DNA of 64,000 nt, taken from Nitrospirota bacterium. Its GTDB lineage: Bacteria; JACPQY01. Shown one piece after another: positions 42,187 through 51,691 of the stretch; position 1 is the first letter of the stretch, and each line of letters starts with the position of its first letter. Under the pieces are notes generated by a model, which made no database searches, was not told where the DNA came from, and saw only the letters and a program-made list of their open reading frames with translations. A program made the translations under genes and the position numbers. The DNA lies in contig JACPAV010000005.1 in the NCBI GenBank assembly GCA_016180645.1, positions 62,001 to 126,000 on the forward strand, in the 5' to 3' direction.

Positions 42187-43569
42187 CTACGCTTTCTTCG
42201 TTCCGGGCGTCACGAAGGGTACTTTCGCGATTTCGGCTTCGACCTCTTTGGCCCGGATGCGGATGCGAATGTGTGCGCCCTCCCAACCGGATCGGGTAGC
42301 CGCAGGCTTCATGCCTGCGTCCTGCCCCATCCCGGGAGCCGCGGGCTTTACGCCCGCGTCCGAAGACGCACCCGTAAAGGGTGCGCCTACCGGCGAGCTC
42401 GTCAGGAGGGCCAGTCCGATCGATCGCTTGAGGACCGGCGAGAAGCATCCGCTGGTGATCAGGCCGATCGCCGTCGAGGGCGATCCCGTCGCTACCTCAT
42501 AGTGATCGCGAATCATACCGTCCTTTTTGAGGGCGACACCGCACAGCTTCGCCGGCGGCTTCTCCGCCCTCTTTTGAATGGCCTGCTTACCCACAAACGA
42601 TTCCTTTTTCAAGTCAACAAATCGAAGCAGTCCCGCCTCGACCGGACCGATCTCCTTTGAAATCTCATGACCGTAGAGCGGATAGCCCATTTCGATGCGG
42701 AGGCTGTCGCGCGCGCCGAGACCGATGGGCGCGAGTCCCTGCGGCTTGCCGGCCTTGAGTAGCGCATCCCACAGCGGCTCCGCCACTCCATCCGGCAGAT
42801 AGAGTTCGTAGCCATCCTCGCCGGTGTAGCCGGTCCGGGTGACCAGAATGCTCTCGCCTTTCCAATCCACTGTGGCGCAACCGAAATACTTCAGGCCGGT
42901 GGCGATCGGGCCCAGCACGCTGCCGACAATCGCAGCCGCATGGGGCCCCTGCACGGCGAGCTGAGCCGTCACATCGCTGAGATCTTTCAGCGCCACAGCT
43001 CCATTCAGGCTCCCGGTAGCCGCAGGCTTAATGCCTGCGTCCGGTTCAATCCCGGTAGCCGCAGGCTTTAGCCTGCGCTCAAGACGCGGGCTGAAGCCCG
43101 CGCCTACCAGCCCTGCGTCCGAAGACGCACCCATCAACCCGCCGTGGCGGGTAAAGGGTGCGCCTACCGGCCCGCGTCCATAGCTGGCCGCGTGTTCCTT
43201 GAGCCATTTCCAGTCCGCCTCGCGGTTCACGGCGTTCACGCAGATGTAGTATTCCGCGTCTCCCAACTGGTAAATGATCAGGTCGTCAATCACCCCGCCC
43301 TTTTCATCGCAGAAAAGGCCGTAGAGGGCGCGGCCGGGCGTCAGCTTCTCAAGATTATTGGTGAAGAGGGATTGGAGAAGAGTGTGAGCGCCGGGGCCTT
43401 TCGCCTCGAAGCGGCCCATATGGCTGATATCGAACAGGCCCGCCTTCTGACGAACGGCGAGGTGTTCTTCGAGGATGCCCGAGTAATACACGGGCATGTC
43501 CCAGCCTGCGAAGTCGATCATTCGCGCCCCGGCCTTCCTGTGCCACGCATACAGCGGCGTTTTTCGCAT
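42187..43569 (-). CDS. gcvT: Glycine cleavage system T protein with two in-frame REP insertions
   Basis: Aminomethyltransferase that moves the methylene group to tetrahydrofolate. Family segments include LYAWHRKAGARMIDFAGW, MPVYYSGILEEHLAVR, LFDISHMGR, TRTGYTGEDGYELYLP, GLGARDSLRIEMGYPLYGHEI and GCFSPVLKRSIGLALL. At 460 residues it is about 90 longer than normal. The excess is two blocks encoded by class A REPs: one of ~55 residues after WLKEHAASYGRG (43014-43169), one of ~32 residues near the C-terminus after ALLTSS (42295-42391). Both keep the frame and both have peptides such as [13 protein letters not shown]. Removing them restores a standard GcvT, so the protein is probably still active with surface loops enlarged. 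Confidence 0.93.
   Translation of the reverse strand: MRKTPLYAWHRKAGARMIDFAGWDMPVYYSGILEEHLAVRQKAGLFDISHMGRFEAKGPGAHTLLQSLFTNNLEKLTPGRALYGLFCDEKGGVIDDLIIYQLGDAEYYICVNAVNREADWKWLKEHAASYGRGPVGAPFTRHGGLMGASSDAGLVGAGFSPRLERRLKPAATGIEPDAGIKPAATGSLNGAVALKDLSDVTAQLAVQGPHAAAIVGSVLGPIATGLKYFGCATVDWKGESILVTRTGYTGEDGYELYLPDGVAEPLWDALLKAGKPQGLAPIGLGARDSLRIEMGYPLYGHEISKEIGPVEAGLLRFVDLKKESFVGKQAIQKRAEKPPAKLCGVALKKDGMIRDHYEVATGSPSTAIGLITSGCFSPVLKRSIGLALLTSSPVGAPFTGASSDAGVKPAAPGMGQDAGMKPAATRSGWEGAHIRIRIRAKEVEAEIAKVPFVTPGTKKA
42295..42391. repeat. Three class A REPs inside gcvT (C-terminal insertion)
   Basis: Units at 42295-42322 (CGCAGGC/GCCTGCG), 42335-42361 (CGCGGGC/GCCCGCG, foot GGAG instead of GTAG) and 42365-42391 (CGCACCC/GGGTGCG, CTACC). 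Read in frame by gcvT. Confidence 0.9.
43014..43169. repeat. Four class A REPs inside gcvT (central insertion), one carrying a nested palindrome
   Basis: Units at 43014-43042, 43053-43079, 43083-43108 and 43124-43167. The last is split at its centre by 18 bases (43135-43152) holding the perfect palindrome ACCCGCC-GT-GGCGGGT. Because 18 is a multiple of three the gcvT frame survives. Confidence 0.9.
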
Positions 43570-43578
43570 GGGTCCCCA

Positions 43579-43606
43579 TTAGTATCCCGCCCCCGCCCGA
43601 TGTCAA
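43579..43606 (-). promoter_or_regulatory. Promoter of the gcvT-gcvH-gcvPA-gcvPB operon
   Basis: TTGACA (43606-43601), 16-base spacer, TACTAA (43584-43579). The -10 box ends nine bases before the ATG, leaving no room for a glycine riboswitch, and none is seen. Confidence 0.6.
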
Positions 43607-43642
43607 GCGTTCCGCAGAAGACGCGCCCGTTCTGCCCAAATC

Positions 43643-43700
43643 CGGTAGCCGCAGGCTTTAGCCTGCGTCCGAAGACACACCCATAAAGGGTGCGCCTACC
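43643..43700. repeat. Class A REPIN upstream of the RAYT gene
   Basis: GTAG, CGCAGGC/GCCTGCG, short spacer, CGCACCC/GGGTGCG, CTACC (one arm has an A for G). Thirty bases before the RAYT start codon. Confidence 0.92.
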
Positions 43701-43730
43701 AAAAAAACGCGCGAATGTTACAATCGCCCG

Positions 43731-44204
43731 GTGCGGAGGATACGGGAGCGGAAACATCGCCTACCTCCGGATTCCTACCGCGGACAGGCGGCAGCCAGCT
43801 TCACCCTCTGTATCCAAGATCGCCGATCTATTTTCAACAATCCATTCCCCGTTCCGCGATTCGTGGACATCCTCATGAATTCGCTGCAGAGGCATCTGTG
43901 CGATTCACCAGTGTACCTTTTCATGCCGGACCACATGCATCTGGTGCTCCAGGGAACCTCCGCGCAGTCTGACCTCCGGCAGTGCGTGGTCAGTTTCAAA
44001 CAAGCAAGCGGATTCTGGTTCAGACGAGAGATGGCTGGGATCCGGTGGCAAAAAGACTTCTACGACCACATCCTTCGAAAAGATGAAGATTTGGTGAAAC
44101 ACCTGCGTTATGTCCTCGACAATCCAGTGCGCAAGGGGCTCGTGACGGATTGGAGGGCCTATCCGTTCAAGGGTTCAACGGTTTTCGATCTTGACTCTTG
44201 GTAG
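43731..44204 (+). CDS. REP-associated tyrosine transposase (RAYT, Y1/HUH family)
   Basis: 157 residues of the transposase IS200-like (Y1_Tnp) family: FTLCIQDRRSIFN, the HUH metal site in LFMPDHMHLVLQG, and the C-terminal block WQKDFYDHILRKDEDL with the candidate catalytic tyrosine, then YVLDNPVRKGLV. Proteins of this type in E. coli and Pseudomonas cut single-stranded REPs next to a GTAG tetranucleotide. Here the gene lies exactly between two class A REP units, and its stop codon TAG (44202-44204) is the TAG of the right-hand unit's GTAG. The GTG start at 43731 has TACAAT ending six bases before it (leaderless). It is the likely source of the class A repeats. Confidence 0.92.
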   Translation: MRRIRERKHRLPPDSYRGQAAASFTLCIQDRRSIFNNPFPVPRFVDILMNSLQRHLCDSPVYLFMPDHMHLVLQGTSAQSDLRQCVVSFKQASGFWFRREMAGIRWQKDFYDHILRKDEDLVKHLRYVLDNPVRKGLVTDWRAYPFKGSTVFDLDSW

Positions 44205-44255
44205 TCGCAGGCTTTATGCCTGCGTCCAAGACGCGGGCTGAAGCCCGCGCCTACC
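44201..44255. repeat. Class A REPIN overlapping the RAYT stop codon
   Basis: GTAG at 44201, arms CGCAGGC/GCCTGCG around TTTAT, then CGCGGGC/GCCCGCG and CTACC. It ends about 20 bases before the stop codon of the convergent lipoprotein gene. Confidence 0.92.
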
Positions 44256-44276
44256 AAGAACGTGCCAAGAACAGAA

Positions 44277-47200
44277 TCAGGGTAAATTTATGACGGGGAC
44301 GGGGGTGGATTTGTTCGCGGTGGTTCCGTCCCCAAGCTGACCGAAGACATTGTACCCCCAGCATTTGACGGTGCCGTCCGACTCGAGGGCGCAGGTGTGG
44401 GAGTTGCCGTTGGTCACGGCCACGGCCCCCGTGAGGGTGGATACCGATACCGGCGTCAGCCTGTTTGCCGTCGCACCATCACCAATTGCGCCGGACCCGC
44501 CGCTCCCCCAACACTTGACCGTGCCGTCCGACAGCAGCGCACAGGTGTGGTAGCCGCGTCCTGTGATGGAGACCGCATTCGTGAGACTGGTTACCGCGAC
44601 GGGTACCGACGAGTCTGTTCCGGTCCCATCGCCCAGCTTGCCGCCGGAATTCGCACCCCAGCAACGAGCTGTGCCGTCGTTGAGGAGGGCGCAACTGTGC
44701 ATGCCGCCGCCGGAGATCGAGACGGCGCCCGTCAGCGTGGAAACGGCCACGGGTGTGCTCTTGTTTGTGCTCGTTCCATCCCCCAGAACGCCATATCCGC
44801 CCCACCCCCAGCACCAAGCCGAGCCATCGGAGAGGACTGCGCAGGTGTGGCTGTCGCCGAGGGCGGTGGCGATGACGCCGGTCAGCGTGGAAACGGCCAC
44901 GGGCGCGCCGCGATTTGTTGTGGTTCCATCTCCCACCTGCCCCTGGCCATTTTCGCCCCAGCAGGCGACGGTGCCGTCGGTCACCATGGCGCAGGTGTGC
45001 GTGTGGAGGGCGGCCACGGTCACGGCGTTAGAAAGGACGGAAACGGTTGTAGGAGTCGGTCTGGGCGTGAACGATCCATCGCCGAGTTGGCCGTAGGAGT
45101 TGCTCCCCCAACATTTGATCGTCCCATTCGAGAGAAGGGCACACGTATGGTACGTCCCTTCGGCGAGGGCGGTGGCGTTCGTCAGGCCGGAGACGGGTAC
45201 CGGAGCGGTCCGATCCGTCGTGGTGCCGTCGCCGAGTTGGGAGGAATCGTTCTTGCCCCAGCACTTCGCGGTCCCATCCGAGAGCAGCGCACAGACGTGA
45301 TCGCGCCCAGCGGAGAGGCCTTCGCGGAAGGGGCGGGCGGGGGCGCCGGAGGCGGTGGATTCGTGGAGGCGGGGGAGTTTCACGCCCATCGGACCGGCGG
45401 GCATGGAGACGGCCACGGGCGTCGTCTTATCCACCGTCGTCCCGTCCCCAAGCTGACCGTAGTTAGAGCGCCCCCAGCATTTCACCGTGCCGTCGGAGAG
45501 GAGGGAACAGGTGTGAGCCCAGCCCCCCGACACGGCCACACCATACGAGAGGCCGCTTACGGTCACAGGGGTCGATTTGTCCGCCGTCGTCCCGTCCCCA
45601 AGCTGACCGTAGCCATTGTACCCCCAGCATTTGACCGTGCCGTCGGAGAGGAGGGAACAAGTGTGAGAGGCGCCCCCCGTGACGGCGACGGCGCCCGTGA
45701 GGGTGGAGATGGCCACGGGGGTCGATTTGTCCGCCGTCGTCCCGTCCCCAAGCTGACCGTTGCTATTGGACCCCCAGCATTTCATCGTGCCGTCGGAAAG
45801 AAGGGAACAGGTGTGACCGTCGCCCCCCGCCACGGCTACAGCCGTGCTCAGCACGGACACAGCGACCGGTATCGATTTGTTCGCCGTCGTACCATCCCCA
45901 AGCTGACCGACGTTATTCCACCCCCAGCATTTCACCGTGCCGTCGGAAAGAAGGGAACAGGTGTGAGAGGTGCCCCCCGCTACAGCCACACCCCCTGAAA
46001 GTGAAGACACGGGGATGGGCGTCAGGCGATTGGCGGTCGTCCCGTCCCCAAGCTGACCGTAAAGATTGTTCCCCCAGCATTTTACCGTGCCGTCCGAAAG
46101 CAGGGAACAGGTGTGAGAGAAGCCCCCCGCGATCCCGCTGGCGCCGGAAAGGGACGCCACCGGGACAGGCGTCCACTTATCGGCGGTCGTCCCGTCCCCA
46201 AGCTGACCGTAGAGATTGTACCCCCAGCATTTCACCATCCCGTCAGAACGAAGGGAACAGATGTGAATGCCGCCCCCCGCCACGGCGACAGCACCGCTGA
46301 GCGTCGAGACGGTCACGGGAGTCGATTTATTGGCCGTCGTACCATCCCCAAGCTGACCGTTGCCGTTGTTCCCCCAGCATTTGACCGTGCCGTCGGAAAT
46401 AAGCGAACAGGTGTGGTTGCCGAGGTGGGTCGTGATCGCCTGGGCGACGCCTATGGTGGACCACGTGAGGGCGGATTTTTCGACGGTGTTGGATTCGACG
46501 TTGAGGGCTTCGTCTCGCGCGCGGACGCGATAGTAGACTTTGCTGCCGGGCGAGAGCGAGCCGTCGTTGTACGTTGTGGCGCCGGGGGAGGTCGTGAACG
46601 TCACGCTCCACGTGGTGGTGCAGTAGTTGGGCGTTGTGGCCCGGCAGATTTGGTAGACGATGTTGGCCGGCGCGCTCACGTTGTCCGACGCGGCGCTCCA
46701 CGCGAGATCCACGTTTGTTGCCGACGTGGAGGTGGCGGAGACAAGGCCGCCGAACGTGGGAGCGGACCAATCGTTCGTCCACGAGACATCCAGATTCCCG
46801 CTGACACCCTGCGTGTTGCCGGCGGAATCGGTGCAGTCTATGAAGCGGTTATAGGCCGAACCGTCCGTCGCCGCCCCCGTGATGGTGCAGAGCGAGGTGG
46901 ACGCGCAGGTATTGGCCATCGAGCCGTACACCACATCGGCCGTATCCCACCTGCAGGCGACCGCATCTCCCGCCGAGATCGAGATGTCCGTGTTCGAATC
47001 GTTGACCGTGTCGTAGAAAGGACTTCCGGAGTCGCCCTCGATGTTGGCCACCGTAAGCAGAGGAGGCGTGCTGTCCTCGGTGAACGTCACGCTGCTCGCC
47101 GAACAAGGAGAGGCGTTGCCCGCGGCATCCGTCGCCGTTGCGTAGAAAGTCGTGCTTGAATTGTCGCTGACGGTAGCCGAAAGGCCAGGCGTGTTGAACG

Positions 47201-49646
47201 CGGACGCCGTGCCGGTGGCGGCCACGGCGGAGGTACAGGAGCCGTTGGTGTAGACTTTCACCGTCGAAGACGCCTCGGCCGTACCCTTGATGGCAGGGCT
47301 GTTGTTGTTGGCCGGTGACGGGGGAGTGACGCCCAATCCGGTCGGACCCGATGGGGCGGCGATGTCGTTCGTTTTGCTTGTCGCACCGCTCTGATTGCCC
47401 GCGGCGTCGGTAGCGGTGACATAGACCGTCGCGTACAGGTTGCCTCCAATGGACAGGGCCGCGAAACTCCCGTCGGCTCCGGCGGTGCCCGATACGATCA
47501 GCGTGGTGAGAAGACCATCGGCCCAGATCTTGACGGTGGACGCAGCCTCACAGGCTGCGGCTACCCCGGAGACGGTGTCGCTTGAACCGGGGGCATTCTG
47601 AGTAACCGTCAGCTTCGCAGGGTCCGGCGCGGCGGGGGCGGTGGTATCCGCGGGGGTGCACACGTTCCCCTCGTCGGTCGAGCCATCGCAATCGTTGTCC
47701 TTCTTATCGCAGATCTCGGTGGTGGCTGCTCCCGCCACGGCATCGCACAGCGTGCCCGTGCCATCCGTCTTGCAAACGAAAGTTCCGGCCTTGGCGCACT
47801 CGCCCACGCCGGCTGAACATGCCTGCCCCTTGTTCGTGAAGTCTTCGTCGGTGTTCCCGTCGCAGTCGTTGTCGGCGCCGTCGCAGGATTCGGCGCCGGA
47901 CGCATGACGCTGGACGCAAGCAAGAACTCCATTCGAGCAAGCTTGGGTGCCTTCGGCGCACACACCCGGGCTGCCGGTGCTGCAAGAAGCAGAGGGGAGA
48001 TCCTCGTCCGTCTTCCCGTCGCAGTCGTTGTCCTTTCCGTCGCAGATCTCGGCGCTGGGGGCGGAGGGGACGGCGGAACAGCGTGTGCCCAAGCCATCCG
48101 CCTTGCAGATAACCGTTCCGCCGGCCTGGCAGGCGCCGATGCCGACCGTGCAGGGTTGGCCGAGGGAGGCACTGGTAGCCGCGGGCTTTATGCCCGCGTC
48201 CGAGGACGCACCCATAAAGGGTGCGCCTACCAAGCCTGCGTCTGAAGACGCACCCGTAAAGGGTGCGGCTACCCAGTCCTCATCCACAAGCGTGTCGCAG
48301 TCGTTGTCCTTGCCATCACAGATTTCAGCGGAAGGATTGCACGCGGACAGGACGGTGAAGGTGACGGTGGCGGGCGTCTGGTCCCGATTGCCCATGGCGT
48401 CGGAGGCGAACACCTTGAGGGAGTGTTCGCCCGACGCGGGACGCAGGACGTAGGACGCGGGGCAGGAAGTGAATTCGAAAGCATCCAGCGAGCAGCGGAA
48501 GGCACAGAAGGACTCGTTGCACGATAGAGCGAATGCGATGTCTTGTCCTGCTTGCGCCTCGCGCCTTGCGCCCAGCGCCTCCGCCGATACGAAAGTTTCC
48601 GGCGGCGTAAGATCAATCTCCTTGAGCTCGATCTTCACCGCGGCGGGAGGCGCAACGCCCGCGGCTTTGAAGTCATCAATGACTTTCGTTTCCAGCTTGG
48701 CGGCCAGGGATTCGAAAGCCTGTTGCACCTGCTCCTGCGTGGGCTTTTTGTCAGAAGCCGCATCCGAGGCGATGGCGATGGCGTCGGCCAAAGACGCAGG
48801 CGTAAAGCCTGCGCCTACCGCCTCGCTCCCAATGATCGCCGCCACCTCGGTGAGGGTGGAGACGCCGTTGCCGTCCAGATCGGGCAGCTCCACCTCGTTG
48901 AGGTCGATGGAGGTTTCTTCAATTTCAATTTGGAACAGCGGTAACCCCTCACCCCCACCCTCTCCCTCAAGGGGAGGGGGAGTGGATGGGTCACCCGTCG
49001 CAGGCGGGGGCAGCTTCATCTTGATGGTTGTCTTGACTTCGACGAGGGGAACATCCTGATGCCGGCCGGGACGCACGCGCGTGTGGATGTCGTTGGCGCC
49101 GTCGCGGGCGGATTTCTTGGGCAAAAGGAACGTTACCTCAAAAGCAAATGCAAGCTCCCCCTCACCCACGCCCTCTCCCCCAATCTGGGGGCGAGGGGAG
49201 GATTTGGTAGGCGCGGGCTTCATGCCCGCGTCCGGGGACGCACCCTGAAGGGTGCGCCTACCAGGATCTTGACGCATCGAGACACCGCGCACACCGCCAC
49301 GCACGCCTGATGCTTCCGCCCCGCGAACGCCACCGCGAACTCCGCCGACCACATCGCCGCGCACCCCGCCCCGAACGCCTCCGCGGACTCCCTCCGCTAC
49401 GATCTCTCCGTTCACTTCGATGTCCGCCACGAGGTCGTCCGCCGCGGCCACGCCGTTCAGCGCCGCCGCGATTTCGGGGGAGAGAGGAAGGGAGACGTCC
49501 AGCGGCACGCCGTCTTCGGCCGCCGCGGGCGCGGTCAGTTTCAACGCATCGCGCTGGCAGGAGGCCAGGAGGCCCGTGAGGAGTGAGGCGTGAAGAGTGA
49601 GGTGAGAGACGGAACGGAAACGAGAACCGGAACGCCTCCAAGACAT
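44277..49646 (-). CDS. Giant lipoprotein: MopE-type repeats, Ig/FN3-like region and 14 RCC1 repeats
   Basis: 1789 residues. An N-terminal signal ends in a lipobox (LLASC, Cys30). Next come [10 protein letters not shown] tandem words and a low-complexity region. Four MopE-like metal-binding motifs follow ([14 protein letters not shown] and variants, roughly residues 450-640), then Ig-like repeats ([12 protein letters not shown]) and an FN3-like domain. The C-terminal ~740 residues hold fourteen RCC1-type units with [15 protein letters not shown], the first seven CSL-type and the last seven CAL-type, separated by a linker; this suggests two seven-bladed propellers. Several class A REPs are read in frame (48173-48273, 48792-48818, 49206-49262). 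Likely surface-exposed; function unknown. Promoter with no leader and an upstream CRP-like site. Confidence 0.88.
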   Translation of the reverse strand: MSWRRSGSRFRSVSHLTLHASLLTGLLASCQRDALKLTAPAAAEDGVPLDVSLPLSPEIAAALNGVAAADDLVADIEVNGEIVAEGVRGGVRGGVRGDVVGGVRGGVRGAEASGVRGGVRGVSMRQDPGRRTLQGASPDAGMKPAPTKSSPRPQIGGEGVGEGELAFAFEVTFLLPKKSARDGANDIHTRVRPGRHQDVPLVEVKTTIKMKLPPPATGDPSTPPPLEGEGGGEGLPLFQIEIEETSIDLNEVELPDLDGNGVSTLTEVAAIIGSEAVGAGFTPASLADAIAIASDAASDKKPTQEQVQQAFESLAAKLETKVIDDFKAAGVAPPAAVKIELKEIDLTPPETFVSAEALGARREAQAGQDIAFALSCNESFCAFRCSLDAFEFTSCPASYVLRPASGEHSLKVFASDAMGNRDQTPATVTFTVLSACNPSAEICDGKDNDCDTLVDEDWVAAPFTGASSDAGLVGAPFMGASSDAGIKPAATSASLGQPCTVGIGACQAGGTVICKADGLGTRCSAVPSAPSAEICDGKDNDCDGKTDEDLPSASCSTGSPGVCAEGTQACSNGVLACVQRHASGAESCDGADNDCDGNTDEDFTNKGQACSAGVGECAKAGTFVCKTDGTGTLCDAVAGAATTEICDKKDNDCDGSTDEGNVCTPADTTAPAAPDPAKLTVTQNAPGSSDTVSGVAAACEAASTVKIWADGLLTTLIVSGTAGADGSFAALSIGGNLYATVYVTATDAAGNQSGATSKTNDIAAPSGPTGLGVTPPSPANNNSPAIKGTAEASSTVKVYTNGSCTSAVAATGTASAFNTPGLSATVSDNSSTTFYATATDAAGNASPCSASSVTFTEDSTPPLLTVANIEGDSGSPFYDTVNDSNTDISISAGDAVACRWDTADVVYGSMANTCASTSLCTITGAATDGSAYNRFIDCTDSAGNTQGVSGNLDVSWTNDWSAPTFGGLVSATSTSATNVDLAWSAASDNVSAPANIVYQICRATTPNYCTTTWSVTFTTSPGATTYNDGSLSPGSKVYYRVRARDEALNVESNTVEKSALTWSTIGVAQAITTHLGNHTCSLISDGTVKCWGNNGNGQLGDGTTANKSTPVTVSTLSGAVAVAGGGIHICSLRSDGMVKCWGYNLYGQLGDGTTADKWTPVPVASLSGASGIAGGFSHTCSLLSDGTVKCWGNNLYGQLGDGTTANRLTPIPVSSLSGGVAVAGGTSHTCSLLSDGTVKCWGWNNVGQLGDGTTANKSIPVAVSVLSTAVAVAGGDGHTCSLLSDGTMKCWGSNSNGQLGDGTTADKSTPVAISTLTGAVAVTGGASHTCSLLSDGTVKCWGYNGYGQLGDGTTADKSTPVTVSGLSYGVAVSGGWAHTCSLLSDGTVKCWGRSNYGQLGDGTTVDKTTPVAVSMPAGPMGVKLPRLHESTASGAPARPFREGLSAGRDHVCALLSDGTAKCWGKNDSSQLGDGTTTDRTAPVPVSGLTNATALAEGTYHTCALLSNGTIKCWGSNSYGQLGDGSFTPRPTPTTVSVLSNAVTVAALHTHTCAMVTDGTVACWGENGQGQVGDGTTTNRGAPVAVSTLTGVIATALGDSHTCAVLSDGSAWCWGWGGYGVLGDGTSTNKSTPVAVSTLTGAVSISGGGMHSCALLNDGTARCWGANSGGKLGDGTGTDSSVPVAVTSLTNAVSITGRGYHTCALLSDGTVKCWGSGGSGAIGDGATANRLTPVSVSTLTGAVAVTNGNSHTCALESDGTVKCWGYNVFGQLGDGTTANKSTPVPVINLP
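48173..48273. repeat. Class A REPs inside the giant lipoprotein gene (MopE region)
   Basis: Units at 48173-48201 (CGCGGGC/GCCCGCG), 48205-48231 and 48248-48273 (CGCACCC/GGGTGCG, CTACC). Read in frame; peptide words are [12 protein letters not shown] and [13 protein letters not shown]. They interrupt a spacer between two Cys-rich motifs. Confidence 0.9.
48792..48818. repeat. Single class A REP inside the giant lipoprotein gene
   Basis: GACGCAGGC, GTAAA, GCCTGCG, CCTACC; read in frame as VGAGFTPAS. Confidence 0.85.
49206..49262. repeat. Class A REPIN inside the giant lipoprotein gene (N-terminal region)
   Basis: GTAG at 49207, CGCGGGC/GCCCGCG, then CGCACCC/GGGTGCG and CTACC; read in frame. 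Next to it, at about 48950-48985 and 49150-49195, lie CCTCACCC/CTCTCCC-rich words that are also read in frame. Confidence 0.88.
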
Positions 49647-49652
49647 GGGCAG

Positions 49653-49681
49653 ATTGTCAACCTCGCGTCAATCAATGTCAA
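49653..49681 (-). promoter_or_regulatory. Promoter of the giant lipoprotein gene
   Basis: TTGACA (49681-49676), 17-base spacer, GACAAT (49658-49653), then the ATG after six bases; predicted leaderless. Confidence 0.6.
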
Positions 49682-49710
49682 GGTCAACAACCGCCCGTGC
49701 CGTCGCGTTG

Positions 49711-49726
49711 TGTGATCTAGGTCATA
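49711..49726. promoter_or_regulatory. CRP/FNR-like operator upstream of the giant lipoprotein gene
   Basis: TGTGATCTAGGTCATA matches the TGTGA-N6-TCACA palindrome with one mismatch. Its centre is about 72 bases before the predicted transcription start on the minus strand, a spacing used by CRP class I activation. A similar site precedes tatT. Confidence 0.5.
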
Positions 49727-49731
49727 ATACA

Positions 49732-49808
49732 AGACGCGGGCTGAAGCCCGCGCCTACCAAGAGCAGGACGACTGCCTCCCCGGTAGCCGCAGGCTTCAGC
49801 CTGCGTCC
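49732..49808. repeat. Class A REP pair
   Basis: Unit 49732-49758 (CGCGGGC/GCCCGCG, CTACC) and unit 49781-49808 (GTAG, CGCAGGC/GCCTGCG). Part of the divergent gap between the lipoprotein and OmpA-like genes. Confidence 0.9.
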
Positions 49809-49815
49809 GAAGCGT

Positions 49816-49909
49816 GTAGGGGAGCAGCTTGAGCTGCTCCCTCTTATCGGGAGAGTCTGAAAACCCTCCCCTACGCATTCTGTTAGACGCACTAAAGGTC
49901 CTCCCCTAC
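49816..49909. repeat. Class B REPIN with one outer inverted-repeat end
   Basis: GTAG at 49816, GGGAGCAGC/GCTGCTCCC, then a decayed GGGAGAGTC/ACCCTCCC and CTAC at 49871. GCATTCTGTTAGACGC (49875-49890) matches the right-hand outer repeat of the units at 30614 and 38594. A half palindrome (GGTCCTCCCCTAC) follows. Confidence 0.82.
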
Positions 49910-49974
49910 GGGAGGATCAAGGAATGAACATTGGTCTCGATACGGAGCGAACGCAATGTTACAATTCCGCGACG

Positions 49975-51654
49975 ATGAACCGGATTCGTTTCGCCCTCAT
50001 CCTCCTTCCCCTCTTCGCACTGACCAACCCGCCACTCGCAATTTCCCAATCCGTATCTCCCGAGGGCACTCGCGGGGTGTGGCACGTGCAGAGCGCCGAC
50101 CGCCTCGATCTCGGCCGGTGGGTTCCATCCCTGACGGGCGGCTATTTCTCACAAAAAGACCTCGTTCTCGCCGCGCAGGATCACTCGGCCATCCTCGGCA
50201 CCGCGGGATTCACGTTCCGTCCCGGCGACGAATCGGCCTTCCGACGCACCGAGGCATCCGTCGTCTGGGAGGGACGCTCCTACCGCGTGAACGACCGTGA
50301 AGTAGGCAGCAAGGATTCCGTCGCCGCATTCGGCGATCCTCGCCTGCGACTCAAATGGGAATGGCTTCGCGCCTCACCCTTCCACATGGGCCTCGGCCTC
50401 GAAGCTCGCGCATATTCAAAGGAGGAATCGGGTGGCATGGCCTTCTCCACGATCTCACCCGCCGCTTCGATATTGAACACACTCCGATGGTCGCCGTTCG
50501 CTTTCCATCTCACGGCAGGATATCGGCTCGATCAGTCTGAAAAGGCATTCCAGAGTCTCTCACCCTATCCCAGCAGGACCAATCGCACCGCGCAAGGCAT
50601 CCGCGGCGATAACGTTTGGCTCGGGGGCGTGGCGCTGGAACTCACCGCAAGCCGGTGGATCCAACCTTTCGTCGAATGCACCGCCGAAATCGACACGGAC
50701 GGCAAGGCCTTCGACAGCAACGGCGATCGCGTCAAGGTCACCACCTCCCAGAATCCGATCCGCCTTACGCCCGGCGCGCGCCTGCAAATCGCGAGCGCCC
50801 GCGTCGTGCTGGCGGGCGACCTTGGAATCCTCACCGCGCGATTCCCGCGGGAGGAGACGGATGTGCCACAATGGACCGCCGGCTTGAGTTTCCAATACGT
50901 CCGCACACCGCGCCATCGAGAGTTCGCCGTCGTGACCGGCCGCGTGCTCGATCAACAATCGCTCGAACCGCTCACCGCCTCCTCCGTGCTCATCGAAGAT
51001 GAATCCGACGAGCGAATCACCTTGGACGTGGATCCCCGCACGGGCGAGTTCCGGAACGATCAAGTCCCACCGGGTCCGCATCGGATCACCGCCTTCCGGC
51101 CCGCGTACAAGTCGAAGAGCTACGACCTCGCCCTCGAGGCCAAACGCCAAGAGCGCGTGGAAATCGTCCTCGAACCGGAGGAAATCGTCATTCCCGAGGA
51201 AGCGCCGGCCGCCAAGGAGGAGGAGGCTCCCCCTCCCCCGCTGAAGGTCGTGCTGACCAAGGAGAAAATCGTCATCAACCAGCGGATCCAGTTCTATTTC
51301 AATTCCGTCGACATCAAGCCTGTGTCCATGCCGATCGTTCACGAGGTCGCCCGGATCATGTCGGAGCATCCGGAGGTGCGGCTCGAAGTGCAAGGGCACA
51401 CGGATCCCACGGGCGCGGAGGACATCAACGAACTTGTTTCCTGGGCGCGCGCGGAAGTCGTCTATCATCACATGGTGCTTCTCGGCGTCGATCCCGCAAG
51501 GCTCACGTACAAAGGCTACGGCACACAGCGACCGATTGCGCCGAACGAATCTCAGGAGGGACGCAAGCTGAACCGTCGCGTCGAGTTTGTGGTGCCGACG
51601 GAGGGGGAGTCGGCCCTCCCGGCCCCTCCGCCCTCCGCACCTCCGACGCCCTAG
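49975..51654 (+). CDS. OmpA-family outer-membrane protein
   Basis: 559 residues. A signal peptide (FALILLPLFALTNPPLAIS) is followed by a ~280-residue region of alternating beta strands likely to form a barrel. Then comes a carboxypeptidase-regulatory-like beta domain (VTGRVLDQQSLEPLTASSV) and a Pro/Glu-rich linker. The OmpA C-terminal peptidoglycan-binding domain ends the protein: IQFYFNSVDIKP, VQGHTDPTGAEDINELVSWARA, LTYKGYGTQRPIA, GRKLNRRVEFVV. The start at 49975 gives a clean signal peptide; TACAAT ends nine bases before it. Confidence 0.92.
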   Translation: MNRIRFALILLPLFALTNPPLAISQSVSPEGTRGVWHVQSADRLDLGRWVPSLTGGYFSQKDLVLAAQDHSAILGTAGFTFRPGDESAFRRTEASVVWEGRSYRVNDREVGSKDSVAAFGDPRLRLKWEWLRASPFHMGLGLEARAYSKEESGGMAFSTISPAASILNTLRWSPFAFHLTAGYRLDQSEKAFQSLSPYPSRTNRTAQGIRGDNVWLGGVALELTASRWIQPFVECTAEIDTDGKAFDSNGDRVKVTTSQNPIRLTPGARLQIASARVVLAGDLGILTARFPREETDVPQWTAGLSFQYVRTPRHREFAVVTGRVLDQQSLEPLTASSVLIEDESDERITLDVDPRTGEFRNDQVPPGPHRITAFRPAYKSKSYDLALEAKRQERVEIVLEPEEIVIPEEAPAAKEEEAPPPPLKVVLTKEKIVINQRIQFYFNSVDIKPVSMPIVHEVARIMSEHPEVRLEVQGHTDPTGAEDINELVSWARAEVVYHHMVLLGVDPARLTYKGYGTQRPIAPNESQEGRKLNRRVEFVVPTEGESALPAPPPSAPPTP

Positions 51655-51660
51655 CCCATT

Positions 51661-51688
51661 TGTCATTCCCGCGAAAGCGGGAATCCAG
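51661..51688. repeat. Dispersed palindrome with ATTCCCGC/GCGGGAAT arms
   Basis: Stem ATTCCCGC and GCGGGAAT around a GAAA loop. It is unrelated to the REP classes but of a kind found widely between genes in other bacteria. Only one copy is seen in this window. Confidence 0.7.
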
Positions 51689-51691
51689 CGT

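Noticed and set aside
44397-45998. 533-codon plus-strand frame within the giant lipoprotein gene
   Set aside because: It is antisense to the RCC1 repeats and merely mirrors their periodicity.
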